57,497 nt of DNA from Chloroflexota bacterium (GTDB lineage Bacteria > Chloroflexota > Limnocylindria > Limnocylindrales > CSP1-4): NCBI GenBank assembly GCA_003171255.1, contig PMYK01000049.1:1-57497 (forward strand). Reading direction: 5' to 3'. The notes below the pieces were generated by a model. It was not told the DNA's origin and did no database searches. It saw only the letters and a program-made list of their open reading frames with translations. Shown here in pieces: positions 20,969-32,516 of this stretch; position 1 is the first letter of the stretch; each line of letters starts with the position of its first letter. The translations under genes were made by a program, and so were the position numbers.

Positions 20969-22218
20969 TGGCGCGCGGCCGAGTCGGGACCGAGCTCGGC
21001 CAACGCGGGCAGCACGAACCCGCCCTTAGTCGAGCGGCGAAGCTCCCGCATCCGCTCGAGAGCGGTCAGCCACATGAGAGTCGACTCGGCGCCCTGGTTC
21101 TCGTTTGGCCCCGTCGGCGTGAGGCCGTCGTAGCAGGCTCCGCGGGCGGGGTCTGCCAGGGTCACCCCCAGATCGTTGTCTCCGAGGAACCAGCCGTAGG
21201 CGGTCTCCGCGGCGTCCAGATAGCGCGCCCGACCCGTGGCTCGGTACGCAGCCGCGGCTGCGGACAACATCGTGGCCGCTTCAATCGGCTGCTGATCGAA
21301 TCGGCTTCGTTCCGCCGTCCGAGGCCACCAGTGGCTCGTGCCGACGGGAGAGAACTGGCCCGACTCGCCAGCCTGGACATCGATGAGCCAATCGAGCACG
21401 GAACAACCTCGGGCTAGGAGTGCCGGCCGGCCGAGACGTAGTCCGGCGGCGATGAGAGCCTGTGGCACCAGGGCGTTCTCATAGGTGAGAACCGACTCGG
21501 GCCAGGGCCATTCCACCGGCCCGGTAGGGCCGGCCTTGCTGCGGCCCAGAACGGAGAGACCGGCATGCCGGCTCCGCTCAGGCCGGTGAGTCCTGGGCCG
21601 GGACTCTATTTCAGGGAGCCCGAATACCTTCGCCAGACGAGCCGCGAGCAGCTCGAAGGCGGGCTCGGCAGCAGAGGAGAATCCCGCGTCGATGGCCAGA
21701 TCGCACGCGAGAAGCGCGGCTGAGATGGCGCGCAAGGCGCCCAATGAATCGGCAGCTGGCAACGCCCGAGCGAAAAGCTGCCGCGCCCGCTCGGCCACGT
21801 CAGTGTCGGGCATTTCCGACACCACCGCCGCCAGCCCAGCCAGAGCTCGGGCCTGACAGTCCTCCGACGCCCCGGCCTCGAGCCAGCGGCCATCCGCTGT
21901 GCGGAAGTTCAGAAAACGCCCCGAGGTGCCGTCAAATGCGTCGCTTACGAACTGGATTGAGCGCCGGATGCTGACGTCCACGGCGGCCAAACCCACTTCG
22001 CGGGACTGCAGTAGATCCACGACGATGTAACGAGCCACGTCATCCGTGCAGTAGCCGAACCGGGGCTCCGGCTCAACTCCTCGAGCGTGCTGCCACAGAC
22101 CAACGTCGTCGCTCATTGCGCTCAGGTGCAGCCTGCTGACGGGATACAACGGCCGCGCCGGGGCGGGACGGTCGGGTCCGACGGGACGGTCGGGCCCGAC
22201 GCCACTAGGCTCTAACAT
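20965..22218 (-). CDS. six-hairpin (alpha/alpha-toroid) glycan-active protein associated with GH130/GT4
   Basis: GLWQHARGVEPEPRFGYCTDDVARYIVVDLL...CQARALAGLAAVV...YENALVPQALIAAGLRLGR; overlaps the neighbouring genes; start at 22218 or 22227. Confidence 0.65.
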   Translation of the reverse strand: MLEPSGVGPDRPVGPDRPAPARPLYPVSRLHLSAMSDDVGLWQHARGVEPEPRFGYCTDDVARYIVVDLLQSREVGLAAVDVSIRRSIQFVSDAFDGTSGRFLNFRTADGRWLEAGASEDCQARALAGLAAVVSEMPDTDVAERARQLFARALPAADSLGALRAISAALLACDLAIDAGFSSAAEPAFELLAARLAKVFGLPEIESRPRTHRPERSRHAGLSVLGRSKAGPTGPVEWPWPESVLTYENALVPQALIAAGLRLGRPALLARGCSVLDWLIDVQAGESGQFSPVGTSHWWPRTAERSRFDQQPIEAATMLSAAAAAYRATGRARYLDAAETAYGWFLGDNDLGVTLADPARGACYDGLTPTGPNENQGAESTLMWLTALERMRELRRSTKGGFVLPALAELGPDSAARQ

Positions 22219-23383
22219 GACCCGCAATCAGTACCTCTCGGCCACTGCGCGGTCGAGCCTCGGCTGTACCGACGCGCTCGAAGATCCCCCGATACCTGGC
22301 CCCGACTTCCGGCCAGATCATCGTCCGGCTGAACTCGTAAGCCCTTTGCCCAAGCCGGCGCCGCAGTTCGTGATCGCGGATCAGCTCGATCAGCGAGTCA
22401 CCCAGGGCCCCAGGCAAGCTCGATTCCACCAACCTGCCGCGGCCGCCCTCGAGCATCTCCACCGCATAAGCGTAACGCGTGGAGACGATTGCCTTACCGG
22501 CGCTCATGGCGTACGCCAGGGTGCCCGATACGATCTGATCTGGATTGGGGTATGGAGTGACGAAGATGTCGGCCGCGGTCAGCCAGGTTGCCAGCTCCGA
22601 TCGAGTCACAAAGCGATCGACGAACAGGACCCGGTTTGCCACACCGAGGGCCTCGGCGAGACGTGTCAGTTTGCTTCGATAGACCTCGCCCTCGCGCCGC
22701 AACAGCTCCGGGTGCGTGGCTCCAAGGATCACGTAGTAGGCGGTCGGGCAGGCCCCGATGACCGCCGGCATCGCCTCGATGACCGACTCGTAGCCCTTGC
22801 CCGGCCCGATTAGCCCGAAGCTCAGGATCATCGGGGCCACCTCCATGCCGAGCTTCGGCTTGACCCTATCCGGCGCGAGCAGGGGCAGGTGAGGGACACC
22901 GTGGGGGACGACATCGATAACGTCCGGGTGGACTCCGTACACCCGTTGTAGCAGCGCCGCAGCTGACTGCGACATCACAACGGTCGCCGAGCTGGCATCG
23001 ATCAAGCGCGTCAGCACGCGGCGCTGTCCCTGCGATGGGTCCCGCGGGACCGTGTGCAGAGTGGCGACGACCGGTTTGGACAAAGCGCCAACGAACTCCA
23101 GAACGTACTCGCCATCGTCCCCGCCCCAGATCCCATATTCGTGCTGGATAGAAACGACTCTGGCGTTCGATCGATTCAGCGTCATGGCGACGCGAAGATA
23201 GTCCGCTCGGACGTCGCGCCTTATCCGGTGCTCTACCTCGACCGGATACAGAACCGGGCCGTCGGGCGGATGCAGAACAGCTATCTCATGGTCGCCTGTG
23301 ACACCCGCCAGGTCGCGGGTGAAGGTGGCAATTCCGCAGCGGCGTGGAGGATACGTTGCTACGAAGACGTTGCCGGAACTCAT
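22205..23383 (-). CDS. glycosyltransferase family 4 protein
   Basis: Start MSSGNVFVATYPPRRCGIATFTRDL; ILSFGLIGPGKGYESVIEAMP...VLFVDRFVTRSELATWLTAADIFVTPYPNPDQIVSGTLAYAMSAGKAIVSTRYAYAVEML. Confidence 0.9.
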   Translation of the reverse strand: MSSGNVFVATYPPRRCGIATFTRDLAGVTGDHEIAVLHPPDGPVLYPVEVEHRIRRDVRADYLRVAMTLNRSNARVVSIQHEYGIWGGDDGEYVLEFVGALSKPVVATLHTVPRDPSQGQRRVLTRLIDASSATVVMSQSAAALLQRVYGVHPDVIDVVPHGVPHLPLLAPDRVKPKLGMEVAPMILSFGLIGPGKGYESVIEAMPAVIGACPTAYYVILGATHPELLRREGEVYRSKLTRLAEALGVANRVLFVDRFVTRSELATWLTAADIFVTPYPNPDQIVSGTLAYAMSAGKAIVSTRYAYAVEMLEGGRGRLVESSLPGALGDSLIELIRDHELRRRLGQRAYEFSRTMIWPEVGARYRGIFERVGTAEARPRSGREVLIAGHVRA

Positions 23384-23578
23384 AGCACCTCGCCGGGCCG
23401 CAGCCACGTGAGCCACTCCATCGCGACCTTGTCCGCTCTCCCAACCTTGGGCGCAGCCGAAACTAAGGCCCTTTGAGTCTATTCTGGATCCGGCACCGGT
23501 CGCGAGGATGAAAACCCTTCGGCCCGCCTGACGCAAAGGCGTGGGCGAGCGTGGGTCTGAGCCGGCAGGTGGAGGAGA

Positions 23579-26461
23579 TCACCCGAGCAGCTCCAGGTTC
23601 GCAATGCTTGCGAGGAGCGTCTTGACGCCGCCGCCGTTCGAGAACGCGACCGTGACCTCCTCGTCGGCGCGAGTGAGCTTCGAGGTGACGACGATGCCGT
23701 CGCCCAGCCGCGCGTGACGGACGCGATCGCCGTCGCGGAACTGCCGCTCCCCGGGGATGCGGGGACGCGCCGCAGGAGCCGGACGGGGCGGCGGCGGAGA
23801 CTCCGAGGCCGCTCGTCCCGGACCGAGGCTCGGCGGCGTGTTCAAGCTGCCGGACCGCGCCCCCGACTCGTAGGCCTCGCGCCTGGCGCCCAGGTCGCGC
23901 GTGGGCTTGAAGGCCTCGCCTGCCCTGGGGCCTCCCACCGGTCCGACACCGGCTCGGTACGCACCGCCGCCGGACCGGATCGGCGTCCCGAAGCGGCTGT
24001 TCAGCCGTCGCCCGAAGACCAGGTCCGGATCGACGTTGCCGATGTCGTCGTCGAAGTCGTCCCCACGTTCCAGGCGAGGCCCGGTCATGAGGGCCGCGGG
24101 TATCTCGAACAGGAAGCGGCTCGGAACGGACAGACCGCCACTGCCCCAGGTCACGCGCCGCGCCGCGTGTGACAGGAATAGACGCCGCTTGGCCCGGGTA
24201 ATCCCGACGTATGCGAGGCGGCGCTCTTCCTCGAGCTGCTTCTCGTCATCCAGCGATCGGCTGTGCGGGAAGACGCCCTCCTCGAGACCGGCGATGAAGA
24301 CCACCGGGAATTCGAGCCCCTTGGCGGCGTGAAGCGTGATGAGCGTGACGGCATCCGCGCCGGGCTCGAACGAATCCTGGTCGGCCACGAGCGCCGTCTC
24401 TTCTAGGAATCGATCGAGAGCGTCGTCTGGGGTGAGGTCGTCGTAGCGGGTGGTGACCGACCGGAGCTCGAGCAGGTTGGCCCAGCGCTCCTCACCCTCT
24501 TCAGAGCCATCCGCGAGCATGGCCCTGTAGCCCGACTCCTCGAGAACTGAGTCGAGCATCTCCGGCAGCGGCAGTACCCCGATCCGGGTCCGCAGCCGCA
24601 GTATCAGCGTCGCGAAGCCGCCCAGGGCGCCCCGCGCCCGCGAACCCAGCGCTTCCACCCGTCCCTCGGAGGCGTCGACGATGGCGCTCCAGTAGGTCGG
24701 GCCATCGGGGGTCTCGGCGCCGGTTGGGCTGTCGGTTGGGCCGTCGGTTGGGCCGTCGGCTGGGCCGTCGACCGCGCCCCCGGCAGCTGGGACGTCCGAC
24801 TGAATGGCGCGCCCGCCGACGGCGGCCACGCGCAACTCCTCGAGGCTCTTCTCGCCGATTCCTCGGGCCGGGACATTGAGGATCCGCTCGAAGCTGACCT
24901 GATCCGTGTCGCTTCGGAGCACGCGAAGGTAGGCCAGGGCGTCCTTGACTTCGCGGCGCTGGTAGAACCGCGTCCCGCCCACGAGCTGGTAGCGGATGCC
25001 GTAGCGCAGGAACGCCTCCTCGATGGCCCGGCTCTGGGCGTTCGTCCTGTACATGACGGCGACGTCGCCGCGCTCCCAGCGCTCGGCTTCCTCATCGGCC
25101 CTGCGCGTCAAGGCCGAGCTCCGGCCGCCCGTCAGCTCCTCGATCTGACGCGCGATCCATTCGGCCTCCTCCTCCTCGTTGTAGGCCTCGAAGCGCGTGA
25201 TCTGACGCCCACCGGCGTTGTCGGTCCAGAGCTTCTTGTCCTTACGAGAGGAGTTGTGGGTTACGACGGCATGGGCGGCATCTAGTATCAGCTGCGTCGA
25301 GCGGTAGTTCTGCTCGAGCTTGACCACCGTCGCGTCGGGGTAGTCGCCCTCGAAGTCGAGGATGTTGCGGATGTCGGCGCCGCGCCAGGAGTAGATCGAC
25401 TGGTCGTCGTCGCCGACGACGCACAGGTTGTGGTGGCTCGCGGCCAGAGCCTTGACCCACAGGTATTGCGGTCTATTCGTGTCCTGGTATTCGTCGATGT
25501 GGAGGTACCGCCAGCGACTCTGGTATCGCTCCAGAACCGAGGGCGCGTCGTGGAAAAGCCGAACCGCCTCCAGCAGCAGGTCGTCGAAGTCGAGGGCCGC
25601 CGCGGTCTTCAGGCGCGCCTGGTAGCGCCGGTAGAGGCGGGCGATCTCCCTCTCCCGATGCGTGTGGGCGTTTGCGGCGATGAAGTCCGCGTCGAGCATC
25701 TCGTTCTTGGCCCGTGAGATGGAGCCCAGGATCGCGCTCGGCTTGTACTCGCCGGTGACCGGCAGGTCTTCCTCGCGCAGGATCTGCTTCATCAGCGATT
25801 GCTGGTCGTCCGTGTCGTAGACGATGAAATGGCGGTCGATACCAATCTCGGCTCCATCCCGGCGCAGGACGCGGGCGCACAGGGCGTGGAAGGTGCCCAT
25901 CGCGACCTCGCGGCCGGCTTCCTCGCCCACCAGCCCGATGATGCGGGCGCGCAGCTCCGCCGCCGCCTTGTTGGTGAATGTGACGGCCAGGATCTGCCAC
26001 GGCCGAACGCCCCTGACACCCACGAGATACGCAACCCGATGGGCCAGGACGCGCGTCTTGCCGCTGCCTGCTCCGGCCAGGATCAGTACCGGGCCGTCCG
26101 TGGTCTGGACGGCGCGCTGCTGCTCGGGATTGAGGCGGGCCAGGATTCGTCCGGCCAGGGCTTCGGTGGCGGCCTGCCGTTCGGCCAGGGCCACCGGCTC
26201 GGGCTCGAACGGCGACGGCTCGCGCGGTTCGAGGCGTGGGCCGTCGAATGATTCGGGCGGGGCCTCTTCCGGAGGAGGCGGTTCCTCGCTCGAGAAGGGT
26301 AGTCGGCCCAAACCGTCGGCCGGCTCATCGGCCGGAGGCCTGCCGCCCATCACCGGCTCATCGACGGGCACGTTCCAGCCCCCGCCGAGCGGCTCCGAGG
26401 CCGCCCGATCGGCGTCTGGCTGGGTGCGGGCCTGCCGCCCGTGGCGCTGAGTCGGACTCAC
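23579..26461 (-). CDS. pcrA: UvrD/PcrA-type superfamily 1 ATP-dependent DNA helicase
   Basis: LNPEQQRAVQTTDGPVLILAGAGSGKTRVLAHR; DEYQDTNRPQY; VVGDDDQSIYSWRGAD; TLHAAKGLEFPVVFIAGLEEGVFPHSRS; YVGITRAKRRLFL. Confidence 0.95.
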   Translation of the reverse strand: MSPTQRHGRQARTQPDADRAASEPLGGGWNVPVDEPVMGGRPPADEPADGLGRLPFSSEEPPPPEEAPPESFDGPRLEPREPSPFEPEPVALAERQAATEALAGRILARLNPEQQRAVQTTDGPVLILAGAGSGKTRVLAHRVAYLVGVRGVRPWQILAVTFTNKAAAELRARIIGLVGEEAGREVAMGTFHALCARVLRRDGAEIGIDRHFIVYDTDDQQSLMKQILREEDLPVTGEYKPSAILGSISRAKNEMLDADFIAANAHTHREREIARLYRRYQARLKTAAALDFDDLLLEAVRLFHDAPSVLERYQSRWRYLHIDEYQDTNRPQYLWVKALAASHHNLCVVGDDDQSIYSWRGADIRNILDFEGDYPDATVVKLEQNYRSTQLILDAAHAVVTHNSSRKDKKLWTDNAGGRQITRFEAYNEEEEAEWIARQIEELTGGRSSALTRRADEEAERWERGDVAVMYRTNAQSRAIEEAFLRYGIRYQLVGGTRFYQRREVKDALAYLRVLRSDTDQVSFERILNVPARGIGEKSLEELRVAAVGGRAIQSDVPAAGGAVDGPADGPTDGPTDSPTGAETPDGPTYWSAIVDASEGRVEALGSRARGALGGFATLILRLRTRIGVLPLPEMLDSVLEESGYRAMLADGSEEGEERWANLLELRSVTTRYDDLTPDDALDRFLEETALVADQDSFEPGADAVTLITLHAAKGLEFPVVFIAGLEEGVFPHSRSLDDEKQLEEERRLAYVGITRAKRRLFLSHAARRVTWGSGGLSVPSRFLFEIPAALMTGPRLERGDDFDDDIGNVDPDLVFGRRLNSRFGTPIRSGGGAYRAGVGPVGGPRAGEAFKPTRDLGARREAYESGARSGSLNTPPSLGPGRAASESPPPPRPAPAARPRIPGERQFRDGDRVRHARLGDGIVVTSKLTRADEEVTVAFSNGGGVKTLLASIANLELLG
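24721..24768. repeat. 4x 12-bp in-frame tandem repeat (cggttgggccgt) inside the helicase gene
   Basis: Read directly; encodes the (D)GPT/GPA-type stretch DGPADGPTDGPTDSPT. Confidence 0.9.
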
Positions 26462-26515
26462 CCGCGAATTGTACGGGCGCCGAATTCGCCCTGGCTTGTG
26501 AGGCTCCGGCCGATC

Positions 26516-27580
26516 CTACTGGGTCAGTACGGGCGGAGCCACGGACTGGATCTCGCTGACCGGAGGCGGAGTAAGCAGCGAGACGCCGTTCCAATTGGAC
26601 AGAACGAGGCGGACGGAGGCGGCTCCGGCCTCGGGGCTGCTCGTCGAGACCTCGAGCCGCTCCAGCTGGAGACCGTTCGTGGTGATCCACAGGTCAAGCT
26701 TGCCGGTTCCGGGGAGAGCCTGGATCACGGTCGCGCTGTGCGAGGAGTTGAGCGCGCTGCGGCTGAAGTCGACGCGGATGTGGTAGCTGGAGCCGCCCGG
26801 CTCGGACTCGGTCCCGACGAGGACGGGGCTCACGCCGGGGTCCGTTGCTACGCCTAGGATTTGTTGAAGGATGAACGACGGTCCGCTCGCGTCCAATGGA
26901 CTGAGGGTCAGCTGGGCGACATTCTCGGTGAGGAACTGCGTCTCGCCGTACTGTCGAAGGTAGGCGTACTGGTCCACGATCATCAACTCGCCCGACAGCC
27001 CGGGCACTCCCGGCAGACCGCCGACGACGTGGGCCGTCTTGTTCCCGAAGTCGATGTCGCCGTCCACCTGGGCGCCTTTCAGGCTGACCGGAATGGCCGT
27101 GTAGATGGGCGACGGCGTGGGGCTGGGCGACTCGGAAGCGATGGGCGACGGAGAAGGTGAAGGCGTATCAGTGGGCGGCGGCGTGGGCGCAGGTGTGACA
27201 CAGGGAGTTGCCGCGGCACTCGCCGCGGCAGATGCGCTCGCCTTGGCCGATGCGCTCGCGACGGGAGACTCACTCGCCGCGGCGGAGGCGCTAGCGGCCG
27301 CCGATGCGCTCGGCGCTGGCGAGGCGCATGCGTTCGGGTTCGCCGACTCGCTCGGGGCCGGCGTGTCCGTCGGGGCGATCGTTGGCGTCGCCTGGGGCTC
27401 CTCAATGCCCATGAGGAATTGGCCGCCCGCCTCGAGGTGGAAATGGACGGACTGAAGGCTCTTCAGGTTCGTCTGCGCGTTGGCCAGTATCTTGCCGGCA
27501 TCGGTCAGCGGGGCTGACGAGCAACCGGCCATTAGCGCCACCACGGCCAACATGCCGGCGGCGGTGCTTGCGAGCGACAT
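26516..27580 (-). CDS. LppX/LprAFG-like lipoprotein with Ala/Ser/Pro/Thr-rich insert
   Basis: Lipobox VALMAGCSS; ILANAQTNLKSLQSVHFHLEAGG...VDGDIDFGNKTAHVVGGLPG...GELMIVDQYAYLRQ; insert of about 80 aa ASASAAASESPVASASAKASASAAAS... Confidence 0.75.
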   Translation of the reverse strand: MSLASTAAGMLAVVALMAGCSSAPLTDAGKILANAQTNLKSLQSVHFHLEAGGQFLMGIEEPQATPTIAPTDTPAPSESANPNACASPAPSASAAASASAAASESPVASASAKASASAAASAAATPCVTPAPTPPPTDTPSPSPSPIASESPSPTPSPIYTAIPVSLKGAQVDGDIDFGNKTAHVVGGLPGVPGLSGELMIVDQYAYLRQYGETQFLTENVAQLTLSPLDASGPSFILQQILGVATDPGVSPVLVGTESEPGGSSYHIRVDFSRSALNSSHSATVIQALPGTGKLDLWITTNGLQLERLEVSTSSPEAGAASVRLVLSNWNGVSLLTPPPVSEIQSVAPPVLTQ

Positions 27581-27904
27581 ACGACGAGACACCTGAATCC
27601 TCCACACGAGATACCGGCACAAGACTGTATAGCCTCACAGTCGCCGGCGCAGGGCACTGCCGTGGCATGGCAACCTTGCGCAGTTTAGCGGCACTGGGCC
27701 GGCAGCGACCTGAAAGTGCCGCGAACGAGCCCTGATGATGGCCGTCGCCTCGTGGAGCGACATCGGCGCGCGCAGTTTCGAGGCTCCACCGGCGAGTTTC
27801 AGCCCGGCCTGAACCTGGCTTGCCGGCGGCGCTGCCTGGTGGCCCTCGAGGGCCGTGTCAAATGGCCTCGGCGAGAATCCGTCTCGCCTAACGGCAGACA
27901 GAAC

Positions 27905-27933
27905 GGAACCCCGGGCGCATTGCCCGGGGTTCC
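27905..27933 (-). terminator. hairpin terminator, 12-bp perfect stem
   Basis: ggaaccccgggc-gcatt-gcccggggttcc just downstream of the minus-strand LppX-like gene ending at 27969; no long U tract. Confidence 0.75.
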
Positions 27934-27968
27934 GAATCGCGGTTGCGAAAGAGCGTCGCTGCGCGAAC

Positions 27969-28907
27969 TTACGGGGTGGCCTGAATGTCACTCGCGGCCG
28001 GCGCGGCAATTGTGACCGGCTGGTCATAGGCGGAGACGGTCAGCATGAAGTCGAGGTTGCCGAGCGTCGAAGACGCACCCTTGATCTCGAGCTGAGCAAT
28101 CTGGTTGGTGTCCTTGTAGACCCATAGATCGACCGACGCCGAGTCGAGCTTCATGCCCGGAGCGGCGCTGGCTTCAGCGGCGATCGCGGTGTTGATCTTG
28201 TCGAGCGGAACGGAGATGTTAATGTGGTTGGCGTCTTGGCCGCCGATCTTGTCGACGCCGACTAGAGTCGCCGTCACTCCCGCTGCATCGAGTTGCTGGC
28301 GGATCTGGGCGATCTCGTCAGTAATGCCGGCCATGGCCGACGCTCCCGCGGTCGGAAGTGCGCTCGGGATGGCTATCGGCGACAGGCTCGCCAGGCTGCC
28401 AAGGTCCGTCTTGGTGTACTTGGTGCCAAGGAGACTGACCTTGTAGTAGAAGGCGTTGTCTACCAGGATCAGGTCACCCGTCACGGCCGCGCCAATGACA
28501 GCCGCCGGAACGTTGAAGGTGAGGTGCGCGGCCTGGCCGGCCACGTCGACATCACCCTCGAGGGTTGTGCCGTCGAGCTTGAGGTCGCCGGTGAGAGGGA
28601 CCGCGCCTCCGGTGGCGCCTTGGGCGCTGGAGAGAGCGGCAGCCTTGATCGTGCCGCTGACGGTGAGCTTGATGTGGAACGACTTGACGGCCGATCCACC
28701 ATTGATGATCTGAGTGATGATCGAGCTGGGGTCATTCGCGTTGGCACTGGGCGAAACCGGCGCCGCGCTGGCGGCCCCGGGGCCCGTGACTCCTGTGGCA
28801 CCCGAAGCACCCGGTGCGGTGGTGGCGCCGCTGCTCCCGCAGGCGCTGGCAACAACGAGAACGAACCCGGCAAACATGGCCAGGACAGGCCTGGGTAGAC
28901 GGATCAA
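27969..28907 (-). CDS. LppX/LprAFG-like lipoprotein
   Basis: Probable TTG start preceded by AGGAGG; LVVASACGSSG lipobox; ITQIINGGSAVKSFHIKLTVSGTIK...LDGTTLEGDVDVAGQAAHLTFNVPAAVIG...LILVDNAFYYK. Confidence 0.78.
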   Translation of the reverse strand: MIRLPRPVLAMFAGFVLVVASACGSSGATTAPGASGATGVTGPGAASAAPVSPSANANDPSSIITQIINGGSAVKSFHIKLTVSGTIKAAALSSAQGATGGAVPLTGDLKLDGTTLEGDVDVAGQAAHLTFNVPAAVIGAAVTGDLILVDNAFYYKVSLLGTKYTKTDLGSLASLSPIAIPSALPTAGASAMAGITDEIAQIRQQLDAAGVTATLVGVDKIGGQDANHINISVPLDKINTAIAAEASAAPGMKLDSASVDLWVYKDTNQIAQLEIKGASSTLGNLDFMLTVSAYDQPVTIAAPAASDIQATP

Positions 28908-29019
28908 GGTGCGAACCTCCTCTTTACGGCTTTTGTCCAGTACCAAGATTCTCCGCTGCACACGTGGGTGTCAAATCTTCGCCGGACAAACGTCTCATTG
29001 TCCCACTGTGTAGCAACAG

Positions 29020-29050
29020 CGAGGCCCCGGGCGAAGTCGCCGGGGCCTCG
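29020..29050 (-). terminator. hairpin terminator downstream of groEL
   Basis: cgaggccccgg-gcgaagtcg-ccggggcctcg, 11-bp perfect stem, 62 nt past the groEL stop. Confidence 0.75.
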
Positions 29051-29111
29051 GGTTGGGTCTCTCCTGGTCGGCCGAGCATCGCTGCGCCGGCCGCCGCCTC
29101 GCTTTGGCGGT

Positions 29112-31158
<2,047 letters not shown>

Positions 31159-31334
31159 ACGCCTGCCGTCACGACTCCTGGATATGGTCCGTTCGGCGCC
31201 GGCTGGACCGGCACGAACGCTCTTGCCCGAAATCTCCGACCGGCTCAGGCAGCGGACCCGCGGGCCTGTCGCGGTGTGTCTTGGCGGGTCCCGAAGGACT
31301 GCTCCGCCCCGCCGCGGCTACGCTTTCCGTCTAA

Positions 31335-31361
31335 TTAGCACTCTACCATCGAGAGTGCTAA
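31335..31361. promoter_or_regulatory. CIRCE operator (HrcA binding site)
   Basis: ttagcactc-N9-gagtgctaa, perfect match to the CIRCE inverted-repeat consensus, upstream of groES-groEL. Confidence 0.97.
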
Positions 31362-31697
31362 CAGCCTAACGAGGCCGGTTGTGGCTGTCAAGCGTGGGGT
31401 CTCCAGGCGGCAGTGGTGTCGACCGCGCGGTCGCCGACGCGGCGGCCTTCTCGGCCTCGGCCTCGACATCGACATCGATCGGCACGGTGTGCGTTTCGAA
31501 CTGCATGTCGGACGTGTCCTACCGTTGCTGTCCCAGCCAAACGTCGTTTCTGTCCGTACGCGGCTGCAATTCTGACCCGGAAGGGCGGATCCCGATGGCC
31601 GGCCTGACGCACGAGAACGGCAGCCGAGGCCGCGACGGGGGCAAGTAGCGATACTTAGCCGCGAACCACGCGGCCGGCAGCCCCAACGAGGGATCCA

Positions 31698-32468
31698 ATG
31701 AGCGAAGAACAACTGCCAGACTACGTCCTGCTCAATCGCGCCTACTGGGACCGTTGGGCGCCCGAATGGGCCGCGTCGGGCGAGCGTAACTGGGCCCAGG
31801 ATGAGCCGGATTGGGGTGTTTGGAGCATTCCCGAGAGCGAGCTCCGGTTGCTCGACGACGTGGCCGGGCTCGACGTCATCGAGTTGGGTTGCGGCACGGG
31901 CTACGTGTCGAGCTGGCTGGCCCGGCTGGGCGCTCGACCGGTGGGCATCGACAACTCGCCCAAGCAGCTCGAAACCGCGCGCCGCCTCCAGGCCGAGAAC
32001 GGGATCGAGTTTCCGCTCCTGCTCGGCAACGCCGAGACGGTCCCCTACCCCGACGCCTCGTTCGACATGGCCATCTCCGAATACGGCGCCGCGGTCTGGG
32101 CCGACCCATATCGCTGGATCCCCGAGGCGGCTCGGCTGCTTCGACCCGGCGGTCGCCTGACGTTCATGGGCAACGCGTTCCTCTACATCATGTGCTGCCC
32201 GGATGAGGACGATGTGCCGCCGACCGATCGCCTCCTGGCCGACCAGTTCGGCGCCTGTCGGTGGCAGTGGCCGGGCAATGACTCGGTGGAGTTCCACCTG
32301 CCCCACGGCGAGATGATCCGGCTGCTGCGGTCGAGCGGCTTCGAAATCGAGGACCTGATCGAGGTCCAGGCGCCCGAGGGAGCTACCTGCAGATTCCCCG
32401 GTATCGACCCCGCCTGGGCCCGTCGCTGGCCGAGCGAGGAAGTCTGGAAGGCTCGCAAGAAGGGCTGA
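31698..32468 (+). CDS. class I SAM-dependent methyltransferase
   Basis: LDVIELGCGTGYVSSWLARLGARPVGIDNSPKQLETARRLQ...DASFDMAISEYGAAVWADP...LLRPGGRLTFMGN. Confidence 0.93.
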   Translation: MSEEQLPDYVLLNRAYWDRWAPEWAASGERNWAQDEPDWGVWSIPESELRLLDDVAGLDVIELGCGTGYVSSWLARLGARPVGIDNSPKQLETARRLQAENGIEFPLLLGNAETVPYPDASFDMAISEYGAAVWADPYRWIPEAARLLRPGGRLTFMGNAFLYIMCCPDEDDVPPTDRLLADQFGACRWQWPGNDSVEFHLPHGEMIRLLRSSGFEIEDLIEVQAPEGATCRFPGIDPAWARRWPSEEVWKARKKG

Positions 32469-32516
32469 TCGGCCCAAGAGGCCGAAGCCGTCGCCTTCGA
32501 CGGCGCCCGCCGGCGG

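Noticed and set aside
22163-22200. 18-bp direct duplication (ggtcgggyccgacgggac) near the start of the six-hairpin gene
   Set aside because: Just two copies encoding VGPDRPVGPDRP in a probable non-conserved N-terminus; likely slippage, not reported as a separate finding.
31379-31648. 89-aa Ser-rich ORF in the gap between CIRCE and the methyltransferase
   Set aside because: Ser/Ala-rich composition with no motif, several overlapping ORFs on both strands, no convincing ribosome binding site.
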